A stretch of DNA of 64,000 bases from Megalonaias nervosa (taxonomy: Eukaryota; Mollusca; Bivalvia; Unionida; Unionidae): assembly GCA_016617855.1 (NCBI GenBank), contig JAECUM010000850.1, positions 62,001 to 126,000 of the forward strand. The letters are read 5' to 3'. Positions 55,136 to 64,000 of the stretch are shown one piece after another (within the stretch, counting starts at the first letter, position 1; every line of letters starts with the position of its first letter). The position numbers and the translations under genes were made by a program. The notes beneath the pieces are model-generated. The model ran no database searches and was not told the origin of the DNA. It saw only the letters and a program-made list of their open reading frames with translations.

Positions 55136-57259
55136 GATAATGGTATCTGTAATTCATCATGAGATAAGGGACAAAAGAAAAAAAAGTTTTTATTTAGTTT
55201 TAGTGCTAGAAAGTTGAAATCAAGATCACTTTATAAATATGTGGATAGAAACACCACCATGTGGAAGAACGGGAAAAAAATAAAGAAATTGCAAATTTAA
55301 GTAAACATAGTAACATTGATAATGTTAACAGGAAAATGCTGGGAAAAGAATGTAAAAGAGTTACAGAAAATAATAAAGATTAAGATGGAAAAAAGCGAAA
55401 TAAATCGAGAAGAAAATGAACAGGCTTTCAGAAAGAGGCCCGTTTTTTTTAAAACAATGCCGTCCGTGTGCCCTTTTATGTATCTCATCTGCATGTACAA
55501 ACCATGTGGACACCACAAGCTCATAGAGAATCACAAAACAAAGGAGAATAAAAGTGCTAGGATTTGCCTTTCTTGTGATTTTCAAAGTCGATACCAAACT
55601 TTCAGTCTCTTCACACACTCCCAAACCTTTAACAGGAGCGGGATTATTCTACCAAAATACAAGGTTTCAGTTGTGTTGTGTAGATCTTCGAATGGGAGTA
55701 TAAATATCCATCTTTCCGTGCTACTTACCTTCTTCGGTCGTGATTATTATCCTCATAGATACTTAAGAAGAAGATGGGATTCATAATTTACCTTTGGAGC
55801 CGCGACAATGCATTTACATAGAGTTCGTACAGATTTGTGTGAAACGCAAAGGACAACTGCATCCTCTACGACAGAGACCTTTTAAACATTGGTATCTGAT
55901 TGCTATAAAAGGGCTGATTACTCTGAACATGTTTCAATAGACAGACATGGATCAACTACCATACATCTTGTTAAGATTTTGGATGTCGCGACGTCAACCT
56001 ACAAGGTTGAAGTGATGCACAAAATTCCACGGGAGGAAGTCCAGGAAATGGTTATAGACTGAAGAATTATTGATGTAAGACGAAAGCTACCTTAACGACG
56101 ACGTGCGGTGTATTGAGAGTTAATGACAACATTTCTTGGATATGATTTGCAAGCGTTTCTGTTGTAGCCTTTTTCGAATCAAACCGGTCCCCAGGTTTTA
56201 GTCCCGTTGTTTATTTTCATGTTTGGGTTCTATTTCACAAGACAATCAACTCCTTTGAATTGTGAACGTCGTGTCTTATTTTGTGTAACTTTCATGTGCG
56301 TGTATATCCGCGAGTTAATGCTAGTGTCTGGAGATTTCGCAAAAGAATCTCCAGTGGAAACCCTCTATTCTGTAAAAAACGATCTCATCTTCTTCTTGTG
56401 TTAATCAGCAGAAAAAAAGAAGAAAGTCTATTTGTTTGCAGAAAATTTGTAATGCCAGTCTTTATTTACAAGAAGTGCGTATCACACCATCAGTCTCAGA
56501 TTTTATTATATTGTTATTTGTCTGAGAGTAGGAATCAATTCAGGGGCAAAATAAATTTGGGGATATATGACACACCATATCTCTACACATATTTAATGAT
56601 AGAAAAAGATCATAAGATTTCTTACGGATTTGTTTTGCAATTGGAGATGTTTTCACATTTTCACGTCGCTCCTCGTTTTTGTCCTTAAATCAAGAATCAT
56701 TGCTTTTCTTTCAGGTAGTAAACATGACTCTGTCATTCACAAATTGATTCCTACACTGTTTGCCATTAGTCTCGAAAAAATGCACAAGTCCGTAACCAAT
56801 CTTTAGGATGCAATCTCAAATAAATCTTAAGGTGGTTTACTTTGACAGCAGATCATTTACTACAGAGCACCATTCAGATTCCTTATTAAACACTTTTTGG
56901 GCGGAAAAATATAAAGTGGCGTTGACACAACTAGCTGATCAAAGAATCGATACTCAAACAAAACAACAAATCATCTTTAAATCAGGTGGAATTGGATCTC
57001 TAATACAGAAGGCTAAAAAGCAAACCTATATCCTAATAACAATTAAAACAGAAGATAGGGGCAGTGAATTAACAGTATAAATCAGCATTGATAGGAGGTC
57101 CTGGAAGGACATCACATCTAACCCTGGATCTTTTGGAAAGATGAAAGTTAACTTTTGCTCCTTGCAAACGGTGGATGGAACTCGACCGTAAGTACATGCA
57201 ACGGATACCTCACTTACATCTGAATTATAATCAAATAGAGATGTCACACCTACAACTAG
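55136..57259. other. Spacer between elements D and C
   Basis: No supported gene. The open frames at 55,316-55,786, 56,281-56,688 and 56,808-57,080 lack recognisable domains. TATAAAAGG near 55,904 resembles a TATA box but has no gene behind it that I can identify. Confidence 0.4.
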
Positions 57260-57353
57260 AGCAGCAGAGAGGGTGGACCCTACAACTTTTTAGAGACCTT
57301 ATTTTTGAAATTTAAGGGTTCCTACGAAGGCTGAAAAAAAAGTTTTTGTTTTA
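57260..57353 (+). repeat. Left terminal repeat of element C
   Basis: Alignable over about 94 bases with the TIR of B (shared AGCAGCAGAGAGGGTG, CCTTATTT, AGGGTTCCTAC, GGCTGAAAA), with many substitutions. The partner end is not in the window, so the target duplication (AACTAG or ACTAGA) cannot be checked. Confidence 0.85.
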
Positions 57354-57427
57354 ACAGTAAAAACTTCTCTAATTGACCAGATTTTTTCTGATTTTTTCAC
57401 AATCTGGTCACTACGCGTATGTCGTCC

Positions 57428-57442
57428 ACCCTCTCTGCTGCT
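57428..57442 (-). repeat. Internal inverted copy of the TIR tip, element C
   Basis: ACCCTCTCTGCTGCT again, about 170 bp inside the end and 35 bp before the first gene, followed by TAAATTAAA as in B. Conservation between two diverged elements suggests a function. Confidence 0.85.
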
Positions 57443-57476
57443 ATAAATTAAACAGCCATTATAGATATTATCAATA

Positions 57477-58615
57477 ATGAGTATTGGAGAATCACACTCA
57501 GCTAAATTAGCTCGAGAGCGACTAGAGGCAATTAAAAAATATCTACCTCTTCGTGATTCTGTTAAGCAACAACTACAATCGCGTCAGGAATCTCAAGTTG
57601 AATTTGAAGAGGATACAAAAAATTATTTAAACCTATCACTGAGACCACTAAAGGTATTCAACCTGTGTTAGAGAAAACCGCTGAAGCAACTGGAAAAATA
57701 GCAGAAGGAACTGAAAAAATAGCAAGAAGAACAAAAAAGACAAAAGAAATTTTACGTGAACTTCCAGCCGAAATAGCTGCTGCGATGCCAGTCCCGGAAA
57801 TACCTGAGGATGAAGATCAACCTGAAGGTGCTGAAATAGGTGATATAAAGGAACGTCTACCAGAACAAGAAGAAAAAATTAACATAAATGACAAATTTAT
57901 CGAAGGTGCTGTTGATTATATTAAAGATATCAAAAGTTCAGGAAATTTAGCTGCTCTTGCTGTGCAAAGTTTCAGTGATCGAAAACGGTATTTAAAACCT
58001 AAATATGCTGATAAAACTATAAGCCGTGAAAATTGGTACAAATGGATATTTCGCATACACTATGACGTTGATCAGGCTAGAAATAGTGATATAAGATATA
58101 TACGATATAGCAGTGCAATAGATAATTATATTTTCTATTTACAATTATCGCCAGAACAACAACGACAATATCAACAACAACAACAAGAACAACAACAACA
58201 ACAATATCAACAACAACAAGAATATCAACAACAACAAGAAACACCACCAAAACAAAAAGCACCACCAAAACAAAAAGAACCGAAACCATTTGAGCAATCA
58301 CTTCGTCATTATCCAGAATCACCAAAAACACCACCGAAATCAAGTAAAGAGAAAGAAGAAGAAGAATTTCAAGACGACCCTGGCGCAACTGGAAGTGGTC
58401 TAGGAAGTGGTCTTATTACTTGCCCAAAAAATGTCCTTGCTGATGTCGATCGACTAGAAATCCTCATTGGAGGAAAACGAGGTGGTAATAATTCCCCAGA
58501 AATAATTAATGAAGCAGCTGATATTTGTAAACGATTATTTACAGGCGGTATCATGGATATTAATGTATATCGGTCTCTCATTAATGAAATCGCCGATGAT
58601 TATCATAGTGACTAA
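57477..58615 (+). pseudogene. Coiled-coil virion-module protein 1, element C (one frameshift)
   Basis: Starts MSIGESHSAKLARERLEAIK. A frame change around 57,617-57,625, in an A-rich run, leaves a 64-codon first frame and a 316-codon second one. The body is helical and charged, then a Gln-rich stretch coded by CAA repeats (58,140-58,240) and a Pro/Lys-rich segment absent from B. The C-terminus (GSGLITCPKNVLADVDRLEI, ending NEIADDYHSD) is well conserved with B. Function unknown; the conserved ends and variable middle suit a structural linker or scaffold. Confidence 0.78.
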
Positions 58616-58650
58616 GTATGTAATTAGTTATAAAGTCATTTAATAATAAA

Positions 58651-59129
58651 ATGATCATACACAATACTGGTGGACCTACCATGATCAGGGTAATAAACTC
58701 TCGATTACCGGTATACAAAACGACCTACGGAGATGGACTAGGTGATATTGTTCAGGGTCTGTTTAGAAGAATAGCCCCAAAAGCAATACCGATTACAAAG
58801 CAACTGGGCATGAAAGCTATTGATGTTGTTCGTGAAAAAGGTATAGGCGTTGTTGGTAATATTGCTAGTAAAGTATTTTCAGCAATCAAAGATAGACTAT
58901 CACGATTAATACGCAGACCACAAGCGACTCGACCTCAACCTGTGAAATTGGCTAGCACTGAAGTGATGCCCGCAAGTGTAAGTAAAATAATAAATCAAGC
59001 CGCTAATCAAAAACTAGCGGAGTTAGCTGATATCCCGATGTCGGAAAAGGAAAAAATATAACCGCTAGTCTGATAGCAGGAAGTGGTCTCACTTCCCGAA
59101 GTGGTCTTCGAGTTAGACGAAGACGATAA
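58651..59129 (+). pseudogene. Basic amphipathic virion protein 2, element C (late frameshift)
   Basis: Starts MIIHNTGGPTMIRVINSRLP, with YGDGLGDIVQGLFRRIAPKA, KVFSAIKDRLSRLIRR and the conserved SEKEK. A frame change in GGAAAAAATATA (about 59,047-59,055) ends the straight reading at 59,061. The natural tail, in the other frame, is GSGL-rich and ends RVRRRR before TAA at 59,127-59,129. The strong basic tail suits DNA or capsid-interior binding. Homology to adenovirus core or cement proteins is not demonstrated. Confidence 0.72.
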
Positions 59130-59137
59130 TAATAAAG

Positions 59138-60538
59138 ATGTTTAAGCGCATATCTGACCCCGCGTTTGACATGGACGCACCAGTTCTCAAAGATGAGTCT
59201 GTGCGTGATTATCAGTATTATTCTTACGACGCACGAATTCCAGATCAGCGTGGACGAATCGAACTACAAGTTCAGGATACAAGTAGATATTTCCTACCCG
59301 CTGAGGCTTTTATTGAAGTAGAAGGTAAAATTTATAAACATGATGATACTGAATACGGTAATAATGATGTTTTTGGTTTTGTTAATAATGGTATTATGGC
59401 GTTATTTGACAGCGCTACGTACATGATTGATGGTAAAAATATTGAATCAATTCAGAAAGACGTCGACGTTGCTACAACAATATTGGGTTTAGCAAGATAC
59501 AGCGATGATTATTCAAGATCAGCTGGCCCATCAATGATGTTTGTAAAGGACACTTCTGATCATCCTAATAACACACAATATAATATAAGACGACCAAGAA
59601 ACTTCGCCAACGCCGCTGACGCTGATGTGTGGCCGGTGGTTCATGGTGTTGATCCAAATTTCAACTTAGGATTTACAGCGCGTCGATCAATGTTGAAAGA
59701 TAGAAGGTTTTCATGTGCAATTCCACTGTCGCACATATTTGGATTTTGCAGAAATGTCAGAAAAGTCATTTTTGGAGCCAAACACACAGTTGTACTTGTG
59801 CGAAAAAGCGATGATAATGATGCAATGTGGCACGTTGAAGGAGCTGATGCTAATGCAACTGCGGCACTTCATGGTAAAGTAGTACTAACAAAACTTTCCC
59901 TGTGGATGCCAGTGATGACTCCAACAATATCTGAAGAAGATCGGTTACTATCTTTTATGAGTCAAGGCGGTAAATCAGCGTTATCATGGTTAACGATGAC
60001 CACAGATGTTGTTCAGAGTGCAATTAATGGTCTATTCACACGGCAAATAGATTCTCAGCAAGGTGTTTCTGCACCACGACATATATTTATTGCGCTTCAG
60101 GATAATACACGTGTAAACAATCAGATAAAAAGTTTAATGATATTTGACAAACTTGGTGTTTCTGAAGTTTCATTAAGGATAAATGGACATCAAGAACCAT
60201 CCGAGGATATATTGATAAATTTTGATGATAATCATGTAGCACGGGTTTATCATCGTCTTATGTCGTTCATGGGACGTGATCAAAATATTGATACTGGTTT
60301 ACAAATATCGCAGCTAGATTTTACATTGTTGTATCCGATTTATTACTTTTCACTAGAACATGTAGATTTAACCAGACAATCTGTTGTAGATATACATTTT
60401 CGAGCTCGCGTTAATAGAAACATTTTAGATATCCCTAATTACAGAGCAATTGCTGTTATACTCAGCGATAAATCGATGTTACTCGAAGGTGTTGGTGGAC
60501 GAATGAGAGTTATTGATGCTCCAGTAGAAAATATGTAA
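59138..60538 (+). CDS. Major capsid protein (double jelly-roll type), element C, 466 aa intact
   Basis: The only complete capsid gene in the window. It starts MFKRISDPAFDMDAPVLKDE, nine bases after the previous natural stop. Blocks include DTSRYFLPAEAFIEVEG near residues 45-65, IMALFDSATYMIDG, YSDDYSRSAGPSMMF, IFGFCRNVRKVIFGAKHTVV near 200-220, LSLWMPVMTP near 262, FDKLGVSEVSLRINGHQEP near 350 and YYFSLEHVDLTRQSVVDIHF near 410. The length suits a double-jelly-roll capsid of the Polinton/PLV/virophage world. Structural prediction would be decisive. Codons are AT-rich like the neighbours. Confidence 0.85.
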   Translation: MFKRISDPAFDMDAPVLKDESVRDYQYYSYDARIPDQRGRIELQVQDTSRYFLPAEAFIEVEGKIYKHDDTEYGNNDVFGFVNNGIMALFDSATYMIDGKNIESIQKDVDVATTILGLARYSDDYSRSAGPSMMFVKDTSDHPNNTQYNIRRPRNFANAADADVWPVVHGVDPNFNLGFTARRSMLKDRRFSCAIPLSHIFGFCRNVRKVIFGAKHTVVLVRKSDDNDAMWHVEGADANATAALHGKVVLTKLSLWMPVMTPTISEEDRLLSFMSQGGKSALSWLTMTTDVVQSAINGLFTRQIDSQQGVSAPRHIFIALQDNTRVNNQIKSLMIFDKLGVSEVSLRINGHQEPSEDILINFDDNHVARVYHRLMSFMGRDQNIDTGLQISQLDFTLLYPIYYFSLEHVDLTRQSVVDIHFRARVNRNILDIPNYRAIAVILSDKSMLLEGVGGRMRVIDAPVENM

Positions 60539-60573
60539 ATAAACATGTAATTAGATCGTTCATAATATTATAA

Positions 60574-61074
60574 ATGTCATATCATCATGTTAGTGTGAGT
60601 CTGACTCCTGGTCAGATTAAAAAGCTGCAATCAGCATTAAAAAATAACTGTGGAATATAAATATCGCTAAAGCGAGAACAAATGACTGGTGCAAATAAAT
60701 TATCGTTGACCGAGCGTCAGTTCAAAAACTTCAATGAAGCTAAAAAATCAAATAAAGGCGTCAAACTTAATCTTTCTGCGGGCGCCATCAAAGATATTGC
60801 TAAATCGGGTGGTATATTTCCACTTCTCGCAGCTATACCAGCATTAATAGCAGCTGCAGCCCCAGCTGTTGCAAAAGCAGCTGCGCTAGGTGCTGTTGGA
60901 ACAGCTGCTGGAATGGCTTAAAGAAAGCAACCGGACAAGGAATCAAAAAAAAAGGGAAAGGGTCTAAGATTACCAGGAACCCCGCCTTCGTGGTACGGAA
61001 AGGGTCTAAGATTACCAGGAACCCCGCCTTCGTGGTATGGAAAGGGTCTAAGACTTCCCGGGACAGTTTACTAA
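60574..61074 (+). pseudogene. Small hydrophobic virion protein, element C (stop and frameshift)
   Basis: Starts MSYHHVSVSLTPGQIKKLQS. An in-frame TAA follows CGI, where B has a sense codon. Then KLSLTERQFKNFNEAKKSNK, LNLSAGAIKDIAKSGGIFPL and an Ala-rich hydrophobic helix. After a frame change near 60,915 the tail contains a repeated KGLRLPGTPPSWYG element coded by a perfect 45-bp tandem duplication (about 60,957-61,047). The natural end is TAA at 61,072-61,074. Possibly a membrane-active minor capsid protein. Confidence 0.68.
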
Positions 61075-61082
61075 TATCACCT

Positions 61083-61485
61083 ATGTCCAATTTTGATTTA
61101 CTTAATGCTGCTAAGCAATTAAAAATAAAAAATTTCAGAGGTGTTTTTATGCGCGATCAATTACCAAAAAAACCAAACAATATTGAAACCGGTATCATTA
61201 ATCTCGATAAAAACTCTGGCCCAGGCACGCACTGGGTCGGATACGCAATTGATCCACGTGGAATTATTTATTTCGATTCGTATGGATTAGCACCACCAAA
61301 AGAATTTTTAGAGTACGTTACCGGCGATATTCCAATCTGGTATTCAACGCTACCAACACAAAAAAATAACTGATCCTCCAATATGCGGTCGTGAAACCCT
61401 CGCTGTGCTTGATGCTGTATCAAAATCAACAGCGCCACCTCATAAAGTCGTGCACGCGTTCACTACACTACGTCATAACACTTAA
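61083..61485 (+). pseudogene. Adenain-like cysteine protease (C5 type), element C (frameshift before Cys)
   Basis: Starts MSNFDLLNAAKQLKIKNFRG. Catalytic His is present in GTHWVGY (CAC 61,230-61,232) and the acidic residue in IYFDSYG. The first frame ends at 61,373 because of an extra base in CAAAAAAATAAC. The Cys block (PPICGRETLAVLDAV) is in the next frame, and the end is TAA at 61,483-61,485. So C retains the whole triad in the DNA but not in one frame, while B has one frame but no His. Confidence 0.85.
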
Positions 61486-61504
61486 ACAGATATCAGTAAA
61501 TATA

Positions 61505-62605
61505 ATGGTAGATATTTATGGAAGATCTACTCGCAAAGATAAGAAGAAGGTCGATTTATCTAAATATGCAACTCTTGATCAGCTCAGAAATGAAATCGAT
61601 GATTTATTAAATATCACAAGTGTGGATCAAAATGAAGTCGTCGTTTTTCAGGACAAACAAGGACGATTGAAAACGAGTAACATACAACTACTAGATGTAC
61701 TTATACGAATTCCCAACGCGGTTGTTAATAATATCGTTACTTTTACTGATCAAGGTAAAATACAGGATTCCGGTAAGTCGGTTAACGACTATGTTAAGAA
61801 AACTGGTGATGTATTTACCGGTGACATTATTATGTCAAGAAGAAAAATTACACATCTTGGAGATCCAATCGCAGATACAGACGCAGCAACGAAAAAATAC
61901 GTCGATGATCAAGAATCCAAGTACGTGTCAGTGCGCGGTGGTATAATGCGTGCATTTCTCGACATGAATAATAATGGTATTAATAATCTCAGAACACCAG
62001 AAACAGATTTTGACGCCGCAACGAAGAAATACGTCGACGATAAGGAAATTCCAATAATGACTTCGTTAACGACAATCAATGATGGAATTGCTACATTTAG
62101 AACTGATTATATTAATCATGTACAAACATTTCTAAATTTTCGTAGAAATGTAAACAGATCTATTAATGACTTTTTTGGAAGTCCACCAGTCGTTGACATA
62201 AAACTTACCGACATTAACATGAAAATCAACGATATTGTTAGTGGAATTCCTAATATCATTGAAAAAACGAATCTTATTAAAATTCCTCACAAGCAGATCT
62301 TCAACGTAGTATACACAGTAGCATCAGGATTAGGAGTAGGGACACTGCAAGATAATAATCTCAAACACTCCGCAGAAGTCACTGGTGTATATAGACTGTC
62401 CGTATTTAGTAGTGCAAAATTCAGTATATTTACTACATTTCCATGGCGTTATTCAAACGATACTTTTTCTGGAGTTGTATCCGTCATAATAAATAAAGAT
62501 GCGGAAGAAACATTTCTGCTGGAAGCATCTGATAAAAATTTAACCAGAGCGTTATATTGGTGGTGCTTGGAATTTGTGTGTGAAACTCCTCAATTAGTTA
62601 TCTAG
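61505..62605 (+). CDS. Fibre-like protein with phage-tail-type repeats, element C, 366 aa intact
   Basis: Start chosen at MVDIYGRSTRKDKKKVDLSK, which matches B and follows GTAAATATA; the frame is open further upstream only over the protease tail. Two repeats end in the same core: ITHLGDPIADTDAATKKYVD at about residues 120-140 and INNLRTPETDFDAATKKYVD at about 160-180. This is the repeat type of phage tail fibres and receptor-binding spikes. The C-terminal 150 residues (ending WWCLEFVCETPQL) would be the head. A vertex spike is inferred from module position. Confidence 0.8.
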   Translation: MVDIYGRSTRKDKKKVDLSKYATLDQLRNEIDDLLNITSVDQNEVVVFQDKQGRLKTSNIQLLDVLIRIPNAVVNNIVTFTDQGKIQDSGKSVNDYVKKTGDVFTGDIIMSRRKITHLGDPIADTDAATKKYVDDQESKYVSVRGGIMRAFLDMNNNGINNLRTPETDFDAATKKYVDDKEIPIMTSLTTINDGIATFRTDYINHVQTFLNFRRNVNRSINDFFGSPPVVDIKLTDINMKINDIVSGIPNIIEKTNLIKIPHKQIFNVVYTVASGLGVGTLQDNNLKHSAEVTGVYRLSVFSSAKFSIFTTFPWRYSNDTFSGVVSVIINKDAEETFLLEASDKNLTRALYWWCLEFVCETPQLVI

Positions 62606-62614
62606 ATAAGTATA

Positions 62615-63100
62615 ATGAATCAAGAGTCATTTATCGATGTTCAACGTCACAGATACACTCAAGTATGTGAGTGTCAAACCAAACTAAAAAATATCATCGA
62701 CGATTACACGATAAAGGTAAAAAAATATCGGCGACGTATGGTTGTTATTGATATAATGGTATACTCGGTTTCTGCTGTTATTGCTGGAACTGGATTATTA
62801 CTATCAACAATAACGATGACAGCGCCTGCAGTTGTAACAATTATAGTTTCAACGGCAACAACATGCGCAGGTATTTTCAGTATTATCGCTAAGAAAATAT
62901 CTACGTGTACAAATGATAAACTAAACGAGTACATAATGAAATTGCACACAGCAACAGCCGCCTACACTAAATTATGCTCGTATCTTTCGGCGTATCTCAG
63001 TGATGGTAAAATATCTGATGAGGAGTTCGTAACGATAATGAAAACCTACGATGAAGCATTCATAATCGCTAGTGACAATAACGGAAAGATGGAGAATTAA
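62615..63100 (+). CDS. Two-helix membrane protein, element C, 161 aa
   Basis: MNQESFIDVQRHRYTQVCEC begins a charged N-terminal helix of about 45 residues. Next come VIDIMVYSVSAVIAGTGLLL and APAVVTIIVSTATTCAGIFS, two hydrophobic helices of membrane-spanning length, and a helical C-terminus with YLSAYLSDGKISDEEF. There is no signal peptide. Intact and alignable with the broken B copy. No family recognised; the layout of two central helices between helical arms resembles small viral membrane or entry-associated proteins, but this is only a resemblance. Confidence 0.75.
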   Translation: MNQESFIDVQRHRYTQVCECQTKLKNIIDDYTIKVKKYRRRMVVIDIMVYSVSAVIAGTGLLLSTITMTAPAVVTIIVSTATTCAGIFSIIAKKISTCTNDKLNEYIMKLHTATAAYTKLCSYLSAYLSDGKISDEEFVTIMKTYDEAFIIASDNNGKMEN

Positions 63101-63118
63101 ATAATAACGATAATAATA

Positions 63119-64000
63119 ATGTCATCGTTAGAATTACTTCAGCAGATCGTAGCTAATACAACGCCGTCAAAAACTACTATGATATCATTAAGTTCAACCA
63201 ATCCTGAATTTAGCGTTAATTTTCCAACTGCAATTCCAGCAAAGGAAATAGCGCTAGCGCAATTACGAGTTTATCATAGCTGGCCTAATATCAGGTCAAA
63301 ACCGTTTGGTGGACAACCAGCAAATAATTCACTGGTATTTGCGAATAAAAATAAACCTGATGGAACACCTGATTGGCAAGTTGTTGGAATTACAACGGGT
63401 AGTTATCAAATAGAAGAGATTAATGATGAGTTCCAACGCAGAATTAAATCTATCACAGGGAAAGAATCTAAAATAGCGATTACTGCTTACGAACCAACAC
63501 TATCAGCGGTTATTGAAATAAATTCTCCTGATTACCTCGTAGATATTTATCAAAGTTCGATTAGATCAGTGTTAGGATGGCCTGAAGTCGCACCTGTTTA
63601 TAATGGAGTTTCAGAACCAACTAAAAATGAGTTTAAAACGAGTGAAGAAAAATTCATTAAAAATCCAGAATATCGAGGAAAAAATCCATGGAGATATATA
63701 GTATTTAGATCTGATCCAAACAACGATATATATTACTTTATCGATTTTGACGGTAAAAGAATTCCCAAGATGACTAGATCAGCATTCAATGTTATCGTTA
63801 CACCAGAGGGGAGGCATCGAGAAATTGTTGATGTAAGATTTATTAAACATTTTTTAGATACTCTTAAACCCGAATACGATAAAACGTTTAATGATTTAAG
63901 AAATTTACTTATTTCATTATCTCAACATTACAACGATAACGTAAAGCAGCAAATAATCGAGTCAATAAAACATTTAAATGGTATCTTATTCGATTTATAC
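63119..64000 (+). CDS. Penton-like minor capsid candidate, element C (partial, runs off window)
   Basis: MSSLELLQQIVANTTPSKTT opens a frame of 294 codons that is still open at the last base. Landmarks shared with B are SSTNPEFSVNFPTAIPAKEI, LRVYHSWPNIRS, DEFQRRIKSITGKESKI and VLGWPEVAPVY. The C-terminal jelly-roll-like block known from B is beyond the window. Order (after fibre and membrane genes) and the conserved C-terminus in B support a vertex or minor capsid protein; identity as penton is unproven. Confidence 0.65.
   Translation, partial: MSSLELLQQIVANTTPSKTTMISLSSTNPEFSVNFPTAIPAKEIALAQLRVYHSWPNIRSKPFGGQPANNSLVFANKNKPDGTPDWQVVGITTGSYQIEEINDEFQRRIKSITGKESKIAITAYEPTLSAVIEINSPDYLVDIYQSSIRSVLGWPEVAPVYNGVSEPTKNEFKTSEEKFIKNPEYRGKNPWRYIVFRSDPNNDIYYFIDFDGKRIPKMTRSAFNVIVTPEGRHREIVDVRFIKHFLDTLKPEYDKTFNDLRNLLISLSQHYNDNVKQQIIESIKHLNGILFDLY

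Larger units (their letters stand above)
57260..64000 (+). mobile_element. Element C: left part of a second Polinton-type virus, cut by window end
   Basis: The left end begins AGCAGCAGAGAGGGTGGACC, clearly related to the TIR of B. The eight virion-module genes follow in the same order and strand as in B, shifted by about 23.5 kb. Protein sequences differ throughout, so C is a separate lineage and not a recent duplicate. Better preserved than B (intact major capsid, fibre-like and membrane protein genes), but with frameshifts in three other genes and a stop in one of them. The right end and the replication half lie outside the window. Confidence 0.92.

Noticed and set aside
56808..57080. 90-codon open frame before element C
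   Set aside because: Intact but without recognisable domain, start context or counterpart in B; too short to support alone.
61391..61504. N-terminal extension of the fibre-like gene in C
   Set aside because: It is an out-of-frame reading of the protease tail; the start at 61,505 matches element B and its upstream context.

Overview
The window is AT-rich invertebrate genomic DNA. The interspersed repeats look most like those I know from marine bivalve molluscs: a tRNA-derived SINE with an ACA-rich tail, the 30.3-31.2 kb diverged repeat block, and several TIR repeats. That assignment is inference from familiarity, not a search. Apart from one complete host gene, the biology is a set of integrated Polinton/Maverick-type (adintovirus-like) DNA viruses at four loci and in different states of decay.

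Layout. (1) 1-33.5 kb is host DNA. It holds a SINE, several mini- and microsatellites, dispersed repeats, and one intact C2H2 zinc-finger gene at 17,663-19,387. Buried at about 6.7-9.1 kb is a very old Polinton remnant (element A), visible only by translation: ATPase on the minus strand, then PLA2-like and retroviral-type integrase on the plus strand. (2) 33,758-51,082 is element B. It has 94-bp terminal inverted repeats (identical on reading) and a 6-bp target duplication GGCCAA. It sits inside a host TIR repeat whose uninterrupted second copy lies at 51,250-51,490. (3) 51.6-54.1 kb holds a third decayed set (element D): polymerase/helicase and ATPase on the minus strand, PLA2-like and integrase on the plus strand. 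(4) 57,260 to the window end is the left part of a fourth element (C), collinear with the left half of B but clearly divergent in sequence.

How the viral genes fit together. The left half of B and C is a virion module on one strand: a coiled-coil protein, a basic amphipathic protein, a major capsid protein, a small hydrophobic protein, an adenovirus-type cysteine protease, a fibre-like protein with phage-tail-type repeats, a two-helix membrane protein and a penton-like minor capsid candidate. In B a satellite with potential hairpins separates this from the replication half: a NUMOD/HNH nuclease and a zinc-binding small ORF on the minus strand, then a long family-B DNA polymerase region running into an SF1 helicase and an HNH domain. 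The right end carries a divergent ATPase / PLA2-like pair and the integrase. The polymerase-helicase arrangement is the least ordinary feature and my best candidate for something under-described.

State. Nearly every viral gene in A, B and D, and several in C, carries stops, frameshifts or lost catalytic residues. B has Gln where the protease catalytic His should be and Gln where the integrase catalytic Glu should be. Its ATPase stops before Walker B. It also contains a chimeric block in which a second integrase fragment is fused to the ATPase and meets the HNH gene tail to tail. The only full-length viral capsid ORF is the 466-codon major capsid protein of C. Many breaks lie at homopolymers, so assembly error must be separated from real decay.
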